Assembly: GCF_052857255.1 (NCBI RefSeq) | Contig: NC_135500.1 | Span: 101,145,394-101,209,393, forward strand | Length of the DNA stretch: 64,000 bases | Source: Amblyomma americanum | Taxonomy: Eukaryota > Arthropoda > Arachnida > Ixodida > Ixodidae | Direction: 5' to 3' | In this document: piece after piece, positions 46,974-59,060 of the stretch | Layout of the letters: every line of letters begins with the position of its first letter | How positions within the stretch are numbered: position 1 is the first letter of the stretch | The notes under the pieces: generated by a model | The model's database searches: none | What the model saw: the letters and a program-made list of their open reading frames with translations, nothing else | What the model was told of the DNA's origin: nothing | Position numbers and translations under genes: made by a program

Positions 46974-49900
46974 TTAATGTAATGTCCAACCAGTAGCTGT
47001 TTCAATAATGAGCAGAGAAATCGCGGCTCCCACTGTTCGTAAACACGTAATCAGAGCAAAATTCTTTCAGGAGGAAACAGTCTCGACAAAACGGGATTTT
47101 CTTCAATGCAAGGCAGTGGGTGCCGGTACTAGCATTTAAAAGTGTGGTATTACGTGGGACTTATGTGCATGTAATTTTTAGACTGCGCGTCCGCCTTTTA
47201 TGGCGCAAACCGAAGAGCTTTAAACTATGACTTTTACTAATTATATTTGTTTCTTTCTTACCTCCATTAAAGCTAAACTGAAGTATGCCTTGACAAACCT
47301 CGGAGAGAGTTAGAGAGTTAGATCACGCGGCCCGTGTGTTTGCAGAAATAATGGCTCGTTCAGCACGGAAAACAATCACCGCGCAATTGCAGCAACCTCC
47401 GATCACACGCCTTGTTGTTCGCCACGTTAGTTGAGCGTACCTCCTAGAAAGTTAAGACGAAAGCCAAACAATGCCTGGAGCGCACAGATACGCAAGCTAT
47501 CTGGCAGCGTTCACCTCATACTGTCTTATTTCCGCAAAAAAACAAGGCCGCGAAACTAGATTAACAAGGTGATAAGAACAATGGTACAGCCATATATTGG
47601 GGGCGTTGTGCTTAAGTGCAGCTGGGTTTCTTGTTCAAACAGAGCAGCGTTATCAACAAAGATTGTAAACATGGGAAACACGTAATAGTTGCTTGTAATG
47701 TGGATTCTCGCTTCGAGCTTTCCTCTTCGTTACTTTGAGCGTATGGGTGGACGATTGGGAAGCAAACACTTCACAAATTAGTCAGCTGTTTTCGTCTGCC
47801 TTGTGGCCTCATCCAACCGCTATAGGCTTTCTCATTCCGTCGATACATGCGCACTCTGCCGGATAGTGGCGTTCGGCAAATATCAAATAGACTGCATTGA
47901 CTGATAAGAGAACAGCGACAAGTGCCTTGACGTCAGATATGAGGCATCAAAATTCAGCGATCACTTGTTCCTGCCTTTCCAACTAAATCCAGCTGTTGTG
48001 GCTATGAGGGTTTATCAGATCGTCGCAATGGTGCTGTTTCAAATAAGTGGGATATTTTAATGCTCCGGAAATAGCGGAGGAGGCGGCCATACAGTTCGAT
48101 TGGCTACCGAATATACGTGCTTAGACTGAAGGTCTATATTGCGATGTGCACATAGAGAAACCTGAGACCAATGTGTAGCTTCTAACCATTAATTCAGTCC
48201 TAATAGGCCTAAGTAGGAGTTGTATTCTTTTTAGTTAACAAACCTCGTAGTACTGCCGACTTCTTGCACAGCCTCTCGTTAACACCGTCTACGTGAAAAT
48301 CGTTTTTGGCAAATGCTGTCGGCAAATATAAACGTGTGGGCTAACATGCTTCCTGTGCTTTCGAGGCGAAATAGTACACTGGACGAGCATTCCTTGGAAA
48401 CCACTTCATATTTATTGTCATCAGATGCCGCGGATGTAAACTGAATAGCACACGCAACATGCTTTCAATCAGGCCGCGGTTTGAGCATCAGCCCTAAGTG
48501 ACACAATTGCTAAGCTTGACGCTTCCCCACAACCAATTATGGCCGACCGTATCTTTATGTCTCGGCAAAGTCTTTCGACGAAACGCGAAATAGCCTAAAA
48601 TTTAAGCTACCCACAAACAACGATACTCGCAGTATATGCAATGAGTTAATTCTTTCTCCTTATCAGCGACCCCTCTTTAAGTCGAATGCAAGGTTTTCAC
48701 TGGTTTTAGTGGAATGTGAACAGTGCCGGCGCGTGTCTTTTGCAACGGGTGTCAGCATTATTTCTCTCAGAGGCTCGGAAGGCCTCCCTGCTCGGATGGC
48801 AGCGTTCTTCGAAGCTCTTTTCTTTTTACTGCGTGAGAACAAAATTGGAGGAGACAGTTAGCCTGATGGGTTAATGCCCTTATATGCGACATTAGTCATT
48901 CTCTACATCGGATTCATAGATCCCTGGGATACGTGATACAAAACAAGAATAGTGGTACAACGGTTAAGCAATGCGCCGATGGCAGGCGCTGCACCGGTGA
49001 GGCTTGTGTGACCCAGGTTGCTCTTACCGAACAACCACTCGCGACAGATCATTAATTTAACTGCCACCTGTCCCAATAGCCAGTTTTATAACAGTTCGGT
49101 GTACACGCTGTGATATTCCCACAAGGCTACGCGACGCGAGTGGCCCACCTAGATTGCTTCTTCGGGGATTTTTTGCTCACATCGCTAACGACGGCGACGC
49201 GAGATTTTTTCTGAACGGGAGTCTTGACGGTACTGCGTTAACATTCCAATTCCTTTGCCAAACGGTTAGTTGGCTGCGGGAGATGTGGAAGAACTTCGGT
49301 CAGGTAGGAATAGATCGTGCCATCCCAACGTTATGGGTTCTCTTTCTGTCCCTCAAAAATTTCGTTTCCAGACGGTATGAATCCCTGAACTCATGATAGT
49401 CTGTGCGAGAAGACTTTCTGCGGAACGAAGAGAAGAGAATTGTAGTAAATCTGGTCTGTCGGAATGGGCGTATAGATGAATGCATTTGCATGTAAGGCGC
49501 CACAAAATCTAAGACGCCTTAAAACGGTAGCCACGATAAGGTATAAGCCAGCTCCTTTGGCTACTTGGCAGGCCGCCGGCTTCACCCCTTTCTGTTCTTC
49601 GGCCCGGGCAGCGCGCATGGTTTTTCTGGCTCCTTTCGAGGTTTGAAGTGCCGCTTCCCTTAGCCACATCTTTTTCAGCTGAACAAAGCAGCTTTGGCGC
49701 TGGAAGTTTTAAGCACAAACTAAAGATTGGAAGAGGACTAAAACGAATAATAAAATCAGTTTTATGAAGGACAACCAGTCTGAACACACGCAACGCGTGA
49801 GGCAGCGGAGATAGCCTTTCTGTTTTATGCAGTTTGCTTAATGAACTTGCTAACGTTTTCTATTTACTGATTGTGCGTTCTTGATTTAGTTACCTATACG

Positions 49901-51567
49901 GTCTCTCCGGAAGGCAGTTGACTCGGACTCTGACCGAGTCAATATTTGTTGTACCTTTGTACCTTTCCTAGCTAGGGTTTCTTGACACAAGTGTTTAAAG
50001 CGGGTTAACAGAGCGTGCATTTAATCTGCCGCAAGAAAAAAATGATTTTTTTTCTGTATTCCTTGTGAAGGCGTGCCTTGACACTAAGATATTTGCGCCG
50101 GGATCAGGAACGTGCCGCCTGTGTGATTTGCACCAAAACTGACTATCGTATTATTATGTGCCGTGATGTTGTGTTCGTCCGTGGCATATTACACCACACT
50201 CTTAGAAAGCCGTGTGGTCACACTTGCAGTGAAAACCATTTGCATCTTGTCAAAAACTTCGTTGTGTCTTAAGATCTTTTTCTGTTGATGGGTCTTATAA
50301 GACTGTGGAAAAGGCGTACGCTGGGCCAGCATGCAGGACTACCGCCTTAAAGCTGTCTCTGTTCAGAAGTATGCCCTTTTATGCGGGGAGTATATGCGGC
50401 CCAGAAAGAATCTTCTGAGTAGTTACCGTTTCTTCAGGTGTGTTTGTGCCTTTCAACGTTCCGGTGTTCATTTTTTATAAGTAAGTTCGGGTTCTCGTTT
50501 TTCAATAAAATGTCGGGAAAAAATTCGGCAATATCCGAGTGCTCTAAGGGATCAGAATACTAAGCTGCTCTTTTAGCGCCGGTGGTGCTTCGATTTCCGC
50601 TAGGAGCTGAAGTTTCCGTCTGATGGACACCATTCTGCCGAGAGTGCGGAAGTTTTCGGCGATGTTCGGCTTCTTATTCGGCCTCAGGTTCGCCGCAGTT
50701 TCGCAATGATGCTCGGTGAAATTTCCCGAAAAAGACAGCTAAAAAGCCGAAAGCATTTTGGCTTTAAAATATCCGTGGTATAAGCCTTCTTCTAGATATG
50801 CCGTTTTAATTGGGAGGAACATATTATTCCGGAAATGGCATGGGAAGTCAACATATCTAAAATGAAATGTGCTTTTATTTCACAAGTGTAACACGGTCTG
50901 CTTTTTATGGATACGCGGCCCGCGGAGAATTAGAATTAGAACGGAATTATAAACCTAAGACGCGCGCCCTTATCTTGTGCTTTGATTGCGCGAGTATGGC
51001 ACCGAACCGATACCTGGGAAGAACGTGGGCCCGAACATGCAAATTGGGAGATCGGGTCTCCTTATATAGACATCGAAAGACCCCGTTCATTAATGAAACC
51101 ATGCGTAAGCAAGGCGCACACCTTCTTAATCAAACCTGTAGTGTATAACACCGCTTCCAGGCCAGCTATTCTCCGTATCCACTTTGGGCAGGTGAAAACA
51201 TAGTCGCGCCTTCTTTTTGCTGTACCGCAAGGTATTGGTCGCGACTCAAAACTTCTTTATTTCTATATTAAGCTTGTTTTCTGCGGCCCTCACCAGTTCA
51301 ACCGAACGACGCAGAAGGGGTAACATTATGCCTCCATTCAAATTTTGGCCCATTCATGGCACCACATTTTGATAAACGGTTCTATAAGGAGTTTCGAAAC
51401 GGTATAGTCAATGAACTTTGGGTCAGGGCCACCTGCCTCACATGACCATACAGGACATGTAGGCTGGTCAGATCTAACAGGTAGCATTTTTGTGGAGGAT
51501 CAGTCCGGTAACACCGAGACCTTCACTGATTACGTCTGAGCCGACGTAAAGCAACTGCTGGAGCACA
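46974..51567. other. Outer left-arm sequence, unclassified
   Basis: About 4.6 kb matched in reverse complement by about 58.2-63.4 kb. I find no convincing protein. The best candidate, 50,078-50,272, has a mirrored counterpart (59,874-60,131), but most differences between them change amino acids, which argues against selection. It may be part of an unrecognised mobile element or ordinary intergenic DNA. Confidence 0.5.
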
Positions 51568-51827
51568 TGTAGTAAGAAATAAATGGAAGCCGTAAAATAT
51601 AGAGCTATAGAGATAAGGAACTTCGATCTGTGAAGACAGATCTAATATTGCCACACCACTAACTCCTCTGGTGGCGCCATACAGCGGCTAAACTTCATTT
51701 CCTGGCATTTGGCAAGCCTTGAGCATATCTCGGGGCTAGATCATCTCTCGTGTTGCCTGCTGCCTTGCGCGTCCCAACGTCTTGCGCGTAAACCAGCCCT
51801 GCTTACGTCAACCGTTTCTCTGTGACA
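51568..51827 (+). repeat. Probable 5' LTR of gypsy E (left arm)
   Basis: Taken as TGTAGTAAG...TGTGACA, with TG...CA ends, directly before a primer-binding-like TTGATGGAGGTGCTGGGT (51,831-51,848). The right arm keeps this as TTTGGTGGAGGTGCTGGGT on its own strand. The start is estimated, as no second LTR exists to compare. Confidence 0.45.
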
Positions 51828-51984
51828 TATTTGATGGAGGTGCTGGGTGACGGCCCATGTACGCTGACGTCGAGGACACCTTTAAGTCAGCTCTCAACGC
51901 GTGGCTACAAGACCAGTCCACAAGGCGAGCCGCCGCCTTCGAGGCCTACAACCCGAGTTCGGCCAACTGACAGCGCCGGTAAGG

Positions 51985-53690
51985 GCCATGGCATCCACCG
52001 CGGCTCGCCAGACAAGTCAGCACTCAGGGAATTCCACACCCATTCGTCCTTCACGCACCTCGGTCGCCGCCACCGTTCCACGGGGACAGGTTCGAGGACG
52101 TCGAAGATTGTTTGGCCAGCTTTGAATGTGTGGCGGGTTTTAACGAGCGGGACAGCGAGCGCAAGCTGCGCAACGACTACTTTGCGCTGCAGGACTCAGC
52201 CAAAACGTGGTTTGAGAACCACGAAGCTTCTTTTACCACCTGGGAGGCTTTTCGTCGCGAGCTGCTAGCGACATTTACCCAGCAGCGAAAGAAAAGAGAA
52301 AGCTGAAATTGCCCTGCGCTCGAGATCACAGCCTCCGAACGAGGGCGTCGCGATGTTCATCGAGGACATCACGCGACGGTTCAATCGGGCCGACCCTGCT
52401 ATGCGTGAAGCCCAGAAGGTGTGCCACTTAATGCGTGGCGTAAAAGAGCATCTGTTTGCCGGACTGGTCCGTGACCCGCCACGATCAGTTTCCGACTTCA
52501 CCAAGGAGGCAGTGGGTATCGAGCACTCTCTGCAGGAACGGGGCGCCCACTACGGACGTCGGGCTACTGTAGCAGCCGTTTCCCAGTCCCAGTACACGCC
52601 TACCTCGCTGCCCGCCGAGCAGCTTCGGGAGCTTGTAAGAAGCCTTGTGCGCGAGGAACTGGCGAAACTTCGCTTTGAAGCTCCACAGGTCAGCGTCGTT
52701 GCCGTAACGGACGTGGTCCGTGAAGAAACCCGACGAGTTGTGCAGCCACCCCCAGCTCCACAGCCGGCGCCCTCCTTTATGACCTACAGCGAGGCGCTAA
52801 GGCATCCCGGGCCAGCGATGCGAGCCTTTTCCATCATCGCTCCTGTGCCATACCTGACGGAGCCAATCGCACCAGCACACTCCTTGCCGCAGGAGTACAG
52901 GCCCCCAGTGAGCAAAGCGCACGTTTGGCATACGCCAAACAATCGGCCGCTCTCTGTTACCACTGCGGAGAGCCCGGCCACATCCTCCGCCACGGTCCCT
53001 ACCGCATCATCATCATCATCAGCCTTACTACACCCACTGCAGGGCAAAGGCCTCTCCCATGTCTCTCCATTTAACCCTATCCTTTGCCAGCTGCATCCAC
53101 CCTTTGCCTGCAAAATTCTTAATCTCATCCGCCCACCTAACCTTCTGCCGCCCCCTGCTACGCTTACTTTCTCTTGGAATCCACTACGTTACCCTTAAGG
53201 ACCAGCGGTTATCTTGCCTTCGCATTACATGCCCTGCCCAAGCCCATTTCTTTCTCTTGATTTCGACTAGGATGTCATTAACCCGTGTTTGTTCCCTCAC
53301 CCACTCTGCCCGCTTCCAATCTCTTAACGTTACACCTATCATTTTTCTTTCCATGGCTCGCTGCGTTGTCCTTAACTTAAGCTTAACTCTTTTTGTTAGC
53401 CTCCACGTTTCTGCCCCGTAGGTGAGTACCAGTAAGATTAAGCTGTTGTACACAATATGGGTTTAAGGGGGTTTTCACCTGACGCACCTCGACCACAATA
53501 CGGTGAAAGGCCACAGGATATCGAACAGTATTTGGCTGATAATGTGCAATATTCAACCTCGCAGCGACGCCAGTCCCGATCGCCATCCCCAAGGCGGATC
53601 TCTTCGCCAGGCCGCCCGACATCCTCTGGCCAGTTCAGAGGTACGTCCCCACGACGGGAAACTGAAGACGGCGTCCTTTGGGGGTAGGGC
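51985..53690 (+). pseudogene. Gypsy E gag (left arm), frameshifted and interrupted
   Basis: FHGDRFEDVEDCLASFECVA and FALQDSAKTWFENHEASFTT are in one frame up to a stop at about 52,306, where an A run (CGAAAGAAAAGAGAAAGC) shifts the frame. The next frame carries MFIEDITRRFNRADPAM, HLMRGVKEHLFAGLVRDPP and REELAKLRFEAPQ, then a Pro-rich linker. The zinc knuckle CYHCGEPGHMLRYC of the right arm is damaged here (last Cys lost) and the gene is then split by an RTE fragment at 53,006-53,457. The C-terminal GFSPDAPRP...SRSPSPRR segment follows the insertion. Gag would form the particle shell; this copy cannot. Confidence 0.85.
53006..53457 (-). mobile_element. RTE LINE 3' end inserted in gypsy E gag
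   Basis: Starts on the plus strand with (ATC)5 and runs to GTTGTACACAATAT. On the minus strand it encodes YNSLILLVLTYGAETWRLTK, RTTQRAMERKMIGVTLRDW and WAWAGHVMRRQDNRWS, an open 89-codon tail of RTE reverse transcriptase. The right arm lacks it: there the gag sequence runs directly from GTCCCTACCGC into AAGACGGGTTTAAGG. About five target bases were lost rather than duplicated. The open frame suggests a fairly young insertion. Confidence 0.85.
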
Positions 53691-53759
53691 TGCCGCTACT
53701 GGACCGAGTCAAGAGCCTCCACCCTACGATCCGCCACGACGCACCGACCGACGACGACC

Positions 53760-54135
53760 TGACCCGACGACCTCGACGACACGCTGCGACCGACTGGTCT
53801 CCGCCGAAATTCCGGTATCCGCCGACAACCACGACGTTACCGCACTCGTGGATACCGGCGCCGAATTTTCTGTAATGAGCAGACGGTTAGCCATGGCCTT
53901 GAGGAAGGTTCTAACCCCTTGGTCTGGGCCGCAGATCCGGACAGCTGGTGGCCATGTGGTAACTCCGATCGGTGGCTGCACTTCGCGAATCCAGATCCGC
54001 GGTGTTACTTTCCCTGGTTGCTTTGCTGTGTTACCCGAGTGCTCCAAAGACCTCATACTCGGTTTGTATTTCCTTCAGGAGTACGGTGCCGTTATCAACC
54101 TCCAGGAGCTAATCGTGTCGTTGTCCACATAAGGC
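53760..54135 (+). pseudogene. Gypsy E aspartic protease (left arm)
   Basis: Part of an open frame 53,503-54,132 with TALVDTGAEFSVMSRRL (DTG at 53,851-53,859), AGGHVVTPIGGC and DLILGLYFLQEYGAVINL. The catalytic motif is intact. It is nearly the same protein as the right-arm copy at 56,086-56,400 and similar to the gypsy C protease. The inverted-repeat match ends inside the last codons of this domain. Confidence 0.85.
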
Positions 54136-54189
54136 CCTGTCGACGACGATACCGAGCCACGCCGGGCTAAGTTATGCGTCTGTGACGAC

Positions 54190-56085
54190 CACGTTTTGAT
54201 CCCAACAAGATCCAGCATGTTTGTTACTGTAGATTGCGATAACAGCACCAAAATTCGTGGCATCGCTGAAACCAACATGTCGCTGCTCCTTGGTCGGCAA
54301 GTCTGTGTTGTTCGAGGAATTGTTGAACTGAACAATGGCCGAACCGAACTCTTGGTGACCAATTCTGGCTGTGAACCTCAGTGTTTACCTGGCAGAACAG
54401 CTATTGCGTATTTCGAGGAACTCAGCGAATTCGCGGGACAGTGCACGCTTTGTCCGGAGCCCCGGCATCAGGGGAGGAATTGACCACTCCCATTAAAACT
54501 GACGTGAACCCAAGCCTCCCATTTGATCAGAAACGCTGCTTGGAAAGCGTTATCCAGTCTTTCTGCGACTGCTTTGCCTCGACCTCGAAGGTTAGGCAGA
54601 CACCGCTCACAAAGCACAAAATTATCGTTAATGCCAGCCAACGGCTGTTATGTCAGCCGTATTACCGGATCTCTTCGAAGGAGCGCGATGCCATTCGCCG
54701 TCAAGTTCAAGAAATGCTCCAGGACGACGTGATAAAGCTGTAGACGAGCCCGTGGGCTACACCTGTTGTTCTAGTGGCAAAGAGAGATTGAACCGTACGG
54801 TTCTGCGTTGATTAAAAACGTTTAAACAAAGTCACAAAAAAGGATGTTTATCCTCCCCTGCGTATTAATGACTCCCTGGACCGGCTACGCTACGCCAAGC
54901 ACTTCTCATCGCTAGATTTACGAAGCGGCTATTGGCAAATTGAGGTGGACGAACGCGACCGGGAAAAGACCGCCTTTATTACACCGGATGGTCTGTACGA
55001 ATTCCGGGTGCTCCCTTTCGGCCTGTGCTCGGCTCCTGCAACCTTTAAGCGAATGATGGACACCGTTTGTGCCGATCTGAAATGGCAATCCTGTCTCGTG
55101 TACTTGGATGACGTTGTCATCTTCTCTGACACGTTCGAAGAGCACCTCAGATGCCTGCGTGCTGTGTTCGAAGCAATTCTGTCGGCCGGTCTCTCCCTGA
55201 AGCCAGAAAAGTGGCACTTCGCTTTCGAAGAGTTGTTTCTGGGCCACATCGTGAGCGCTAAAGCGGTTAGCCCAGACCCCGATAAGACTTCTGCCGTGGC
55301 TGCTTTTCCTGTGCCCACCGATAAGCGCAGTGTGCGCCGCTTTCTGTGCCTATTATCGGCATTTTGTGCAGAACTTCTCCCAGGTCGCGGAGCCCCTCAC
55401 CCGACTCACGAAATATCAAGAGCCATTCTTCTGAGGCCTGGAGCAACAGCAGGCCTTTGAAGACCTCCGCACTCGCCTTCAACGTACGTTCATCCTTGGA
55501 CAAGTCGACGAGTCTGCCCACACTGAACTGCACACAGACGCCAGCAACATCGGCCTTGGTGCGGTCCTTGTGCAGAGGCAGGATGGTCTCGAAAGCCGCA
55601 CCTTGTCACGATCTGAGGCGAACTATTATACCACCGAAAAAGAATGCCTCTTCATTGTGTGGGCAGAGACGAAATTTCGCCCGTAACTATATGGCCGCCC
55701 TTTCAGGGTCGTCAATGATCCCCACTTGCGGTGTTGGCTGGCGAACCTCAAAGATCTCTCGGAATGGCTTGCACGCTGGAGCCTTCGATTTCAGGAATTC
55801 GATGTCACAATCGTCTATAAGTCTGGTAGGAAGCACAGTGATGCCGACTGTTTGTCTCGTGCTCCTATCGAGGGCAACCGAGCTCACCCCGACGACGATT
55901 CTGTTTTTCTTGGCACCATCTCCACGTCCATCCTCATCCAACGCGAAAGGGACGACAGCGAACTTCGGCCCCTCATTGAGTATCTAGAAGGAAGCGCTAA
56001 GTCTCCCCCGCGAATCTTTTCGCTCGGGCTGTCGTCGTTCTGTTTACGCGACGGCGTCCTGTCCAACAGAAGCTGTTGGACACGA
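54190..56085 (+). pseudogene. Gypsy E reverse transcriptase and RNase H (palindrome spacer)
   Basis: Continuous with the left-arm protease. A linker has NMSLLLGRQVCVVRGIVEL. RT has KERDAIRRQVQEMLQDDVIK, a stop, a disturbed VVLVAKRD region near 54,770-54,840, SSLDLRSGYWQIEVDERDRE, VLPFGLCSAPATFKRMMDTV and VYLDDVVIFSDTF (YLDD at 55,101-55,112). RNase H has [15 protein letters not shown] (55,525-55,570), [19 protein letters not shown], a stop, and RWSLRFQEFDVTIVYKSGRK. A frame change lies near 55,440. The integrase is missing: the sequence stops at the right-arm junction (56,091). Single copy in the window, unlike gag and protease. Confidence 0.85.
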
Positions 56086-56087
56086 TT

Positions 56088-56400
56088 AGCACGACACGAT
56101 TAGCTCCTGGAGGTTGATAACGGCACCGTACTCCTGAAGGAAATCCAAACCGAGTATGAGGTCTTTGGAGCACTCGGGTAACACAGCAAAGCAACCAGGG
56201 AAAGTAACACCGCGGATCTGGATTCGCGAAGTGCAGCCACCGATCGGAGTTACCACATGGCCACCAGCTGTCCGGATCTGCGGCCCAGACCAAGGGGTTA
56301 GAACCTTCCTCAAGGCCGTGGCTAACCGTCTGCTCATTACAGAAAAATCGGCGCCGGTATCCACGAGTGCGGTAACGTCGTGGTTGTCGGCGGATACAGG
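56088..56400 (-). pseudogene. Gypsy E' aspartic protease (right arm)
   Basis: Minus-strand DTGADFSVMSRRLATALRK, AGGHVVTPIGGC and DLILGLDFLQEYGAVINL. The catalytic DTGA and ILGLDFL are intact. Its coding strand runs towards the spacer, so it points head-on at the left-arm protease and is followed by the end of the opposite-strand RNase H, not by its own RT. Confidence 0.85.
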
Positions 56401-56539
56401 AATTTCGGCGGAGGCCGGTCGGTCGCAGCGTGTCGTCGAGGTCTTCGGGTCAGGTCGTCGTCGGTCGGTGCGCCGTGGCGGATCGTAGGGTGCAGGCTCT
56501 TAACTCGGTCCAGTAGCGGCAGCCCTACCCCCGGAGGAC

Positions 56540-57860
56540 GACGTCTTCAGTTTTCCCCACGTGGGGACGCACCTCTGAACTGGCCAGAGGATGACGGGCG
56601 GCCGGGCGAATAGAACCGCCTTGGGGATGGTGATCGGGACTGGCATCGCTGCGAGGTTGAAGATTGCACATTATCAGCTAAATACTGTTCGATAGCCCGT
56701 GGTCTTTCACCGTAGTGTGGTCGAGGTGCGTCAGGTGAAAACCCCCTTAAACCCGTCTTGCGGTAGGGACAGTAGCGAAGCATGTGGCCGGGCTCTCCGC
56801 AGTGATAACAGAGAGCGGCCGATTGTTTGGCGTACGCCAAACGTGCGTTTTGCTCACGGGGGGCTTGTACTCCTGCGGCAAGGAGGGTGCTGGTGCGATT
56901 GGCTCCTGCAGGTATGGCACAGGAGCGATGGGGGAAAAGGCTCGCATCGCTGGCCCAGGACGCCGTAGCGCCTCGCTGTACGTCATAACGGAGGGCGCCG
57001 GCTCTGGAGCTGGGGGTTCTGCACAACTCGTCGGATTTCTTCACGGACCACGTCCGTTACGGCAGTGACGCTGACCTGTGGAGCTTCAAAGCGAAGTTTC
57101 GGCAGTTCCTCGCGCACAAGGCTTCTTACAAGCTCCCGAAGCTCCTCGGCGGGCAGCGACGTAGGCGTGTACTGGGACTGGGAAAGGGCTGCTACAGTAG
57201 CCTGACGTCAATAGTGGGCGCCCCGTTCCTGCAGAGAGTGCTCGATACCCACTGCCTCCTTGGTAAAGTCGGACACTGTTCGTGGCGGGTCACGGACCAG
57301 TCCGGCAAACAGCTGCTCTTTTACGCCACGCATTAAGTGGCATACCTTCTGGGCTTCGGGCATAGCAGTGTCGGCCCGATTGAACATTCGCGTCATGTCC
57401 TCGATGAACATCGCGACGCCCTCGTTCGGAGGCTCTGATCTCGAGCGCAGGGCGATTTCAGCTTTCTCTTTTCTTTCGCTGCTGGGTAAATGTCGCTAGC
57501 AGCTCGCGACGAAAAGCCTCCCAGGTGGTAAAGGAAGCTTCGTGGTACTCAAACCACGTTTTGGCCGAGTCCTGTAGCGCAAAGTAGACGTTGCGCAGCT
57601 TGCGCTCGCTGCCCGGCTCGTTAAAACCCGCCACACATTCTAAGCTGGCCAACCAGTCTTCGACGTCCTCGAACTGGTCCCCGTGGAACGGTGGCGGCGA
57701 CCAAGGTGCGTGAAGGATGAATGGGTGGGGCATTCCCGGAGTGTTGACTTGTCTGGCTAGACGCGGTGGATGTCATGGCCCTTACTGGCGCTGTCAGTTG
57801 GCCGAACTCGGGTTGTAGGCCTCGAAGGCGGCGGCTCGCCTTGTGGACTGGTGTTGTTGC
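56540..57860 (-). pseudogene. Gypsy E' gag (right arm), frameshifted
   Basis: Minus-strand FHGDQFEDVEDWLASLECVA, FALQDSAKTWFEYHEASFTT, then the same A-run frameshift and stop as in the left arm (complement near 57,460-57,475). The next frame has MFIEDMTRMFNRADTAM and HLMRGVKEQLFAGLVRDPP. Unlike the left copy it keeps the CCHC zinc knuckle CYHCGEPGHMLRYC (complement near 56,765-56,810) and has no RTE insertion. The C-terminal tail is GFSPDAPRP...SRSPSPRR. Confidence 0.85.
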
Positions 57861-57937
57861 CACGCGTTGAGAGCTGACTTCAAAGGTGTCCTCGATGTCT
57901 GCGTACATGGGCCGACACCCAGCACCTCCACCAAATA

Positions 57938-58215
57938 TGTCACAAAGAAATGGTTGACGTAAGCAGGGCTGGTTTACTTGCTTTTGCTTAGACGCGCAAG
58001 ACGTTGGGACGCGCAAGGCAGCAGGCAACACGAGATGAGATCTAGCCCCGAGATGGCTCAAGGCTTGCCAACTGCCAGGAAATGAAGTTTAGCCGCTGTA
58101 TGGCGCCAATAAAGGAGTTAGTGGTGTGGCAATAATAGATCTGTCTTCTTCACAGTTCGAAGTTCCTTATCTCTATACCTCTATATTTTACGGCTTTCAT
58201 TTATTTGTTACTACA
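57938..58215 (-). repeat. Probable 5' LTR of gypsy E' (right arm)
   Basis: Mirror of 51,568-51,827, ending TGTGACA on the minus strand beside TTTGGTGGAGGTGCTGGGT, the primer-binding-like site (complement about 57,917-57,935). A small insertion near 57,976-57,996 makes it slightly longer than the left copy. Confidence 0.45.
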
Positions 58216-58766
58216 TTTGCTCCAGCAGTTGCTTTACGTCGGCTCATACGTAATCAGTGAAGGTCTCGGTGTTACCGGACTGATCCTCCACAAAAATGCT
58301 ACCTGTTAGATCTGACCAGCCTACATCTCCTTTTTGGTCATGTGAGGCAGGTGGTCCTGACCCAAAGTTCTTTGACTATACCGTTTCGAAACTCCTTATA
58401 GAACCGTTTATCAAAATGCGGCGCTATGAATGGGCCAAAATTCGAATGTAAGCTTAATGTCACCCCACCTGCGGCGTTCAGGTGAACTGCTGAGGGCCGC
58501 CGAAAACAAGTTTAATATAGAAATTAAGACGTTTTGAGTCGCGACCAATTCCTTGCGGTAGAGCAAAAAGACGGCGCGACTATGTTTTAACCTGCCCAAA
58601 GTGTATACGGAGAATAGCTGGCCTGGAAGCGGAGTTATACACTACAGGTTTGATTAAGACGGTGTGCGCCTTGCTCACGCATGGTTCATAACCTTTCATT
58701 AATGAACGGGGCCTTTCCATGTCTATATAAGGAGACCCGATCTCCCAATTTGCAAGTTCGGGCCCA
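58216..58766. other. Outer right-arm sequence, proximal part
   Basis: Mirror of about 51,020-51,567. No coding signal recognised. Confidence 0.5.
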
Positions 58767-59060
58767 TCTTCTTTCACTTCCTCCTTTATCCCTTCCCTTA
58801 CGGCGCGGTTCAGGTGTCCAACGATATATGAGAGATACTGCGCCATTTCCTTTCCCTAAAAACCAATTCTTCTTCTTCTTCTTCTTCTTCTTCTTCTTCT
58901 TCTTCTTCTTCTTCTTCTTCTTCTTCTTCTTCTTCTTCTTCTTCTTCTTCTTCTTCTTCTTCTTCTTCTTCTTCTTCTTCTTCTTCTTCTTCTTCTTCTT
59001 CTTCTTCTTCTTCTTCTTCTTCTTCTTCTTCTTCTTCTTCTTCTTCTTCTTCTTCTTCTT

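Larger units (their letters stand above)
46415..54121 (+). repeat. Left arm of giant inverted repeat (7.7 kb)
   Basis: Reverse-complement match to 56,091-64,000. Anchors: CAAGATGGCCAGCTTT at 46,415 pairs with the window end; the CGGAGAGAGTTAG region at 47,300 pairs with 62,810; the gypsy LTR, gag and protease at 51.6-54.1 kb pair with 56.1-58.2 kb; CTAATCGTGTCG at 54,109-54,120 pairs with CGACACGATTAG at 56,092-56,103. In a stretch of about 105 bases at the outer end I count about seven differences. The outer limit is unknown because the partner arm runs off the window. Confidence 0.95.

Noticed and set aside
50078..50272. Small Cys-containing open frame conserved in both arms (mirror 59,874-60,131)
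   Set aside because: The conservation is explained by the duplication. Most differences change amino acids and no domain is recognised.
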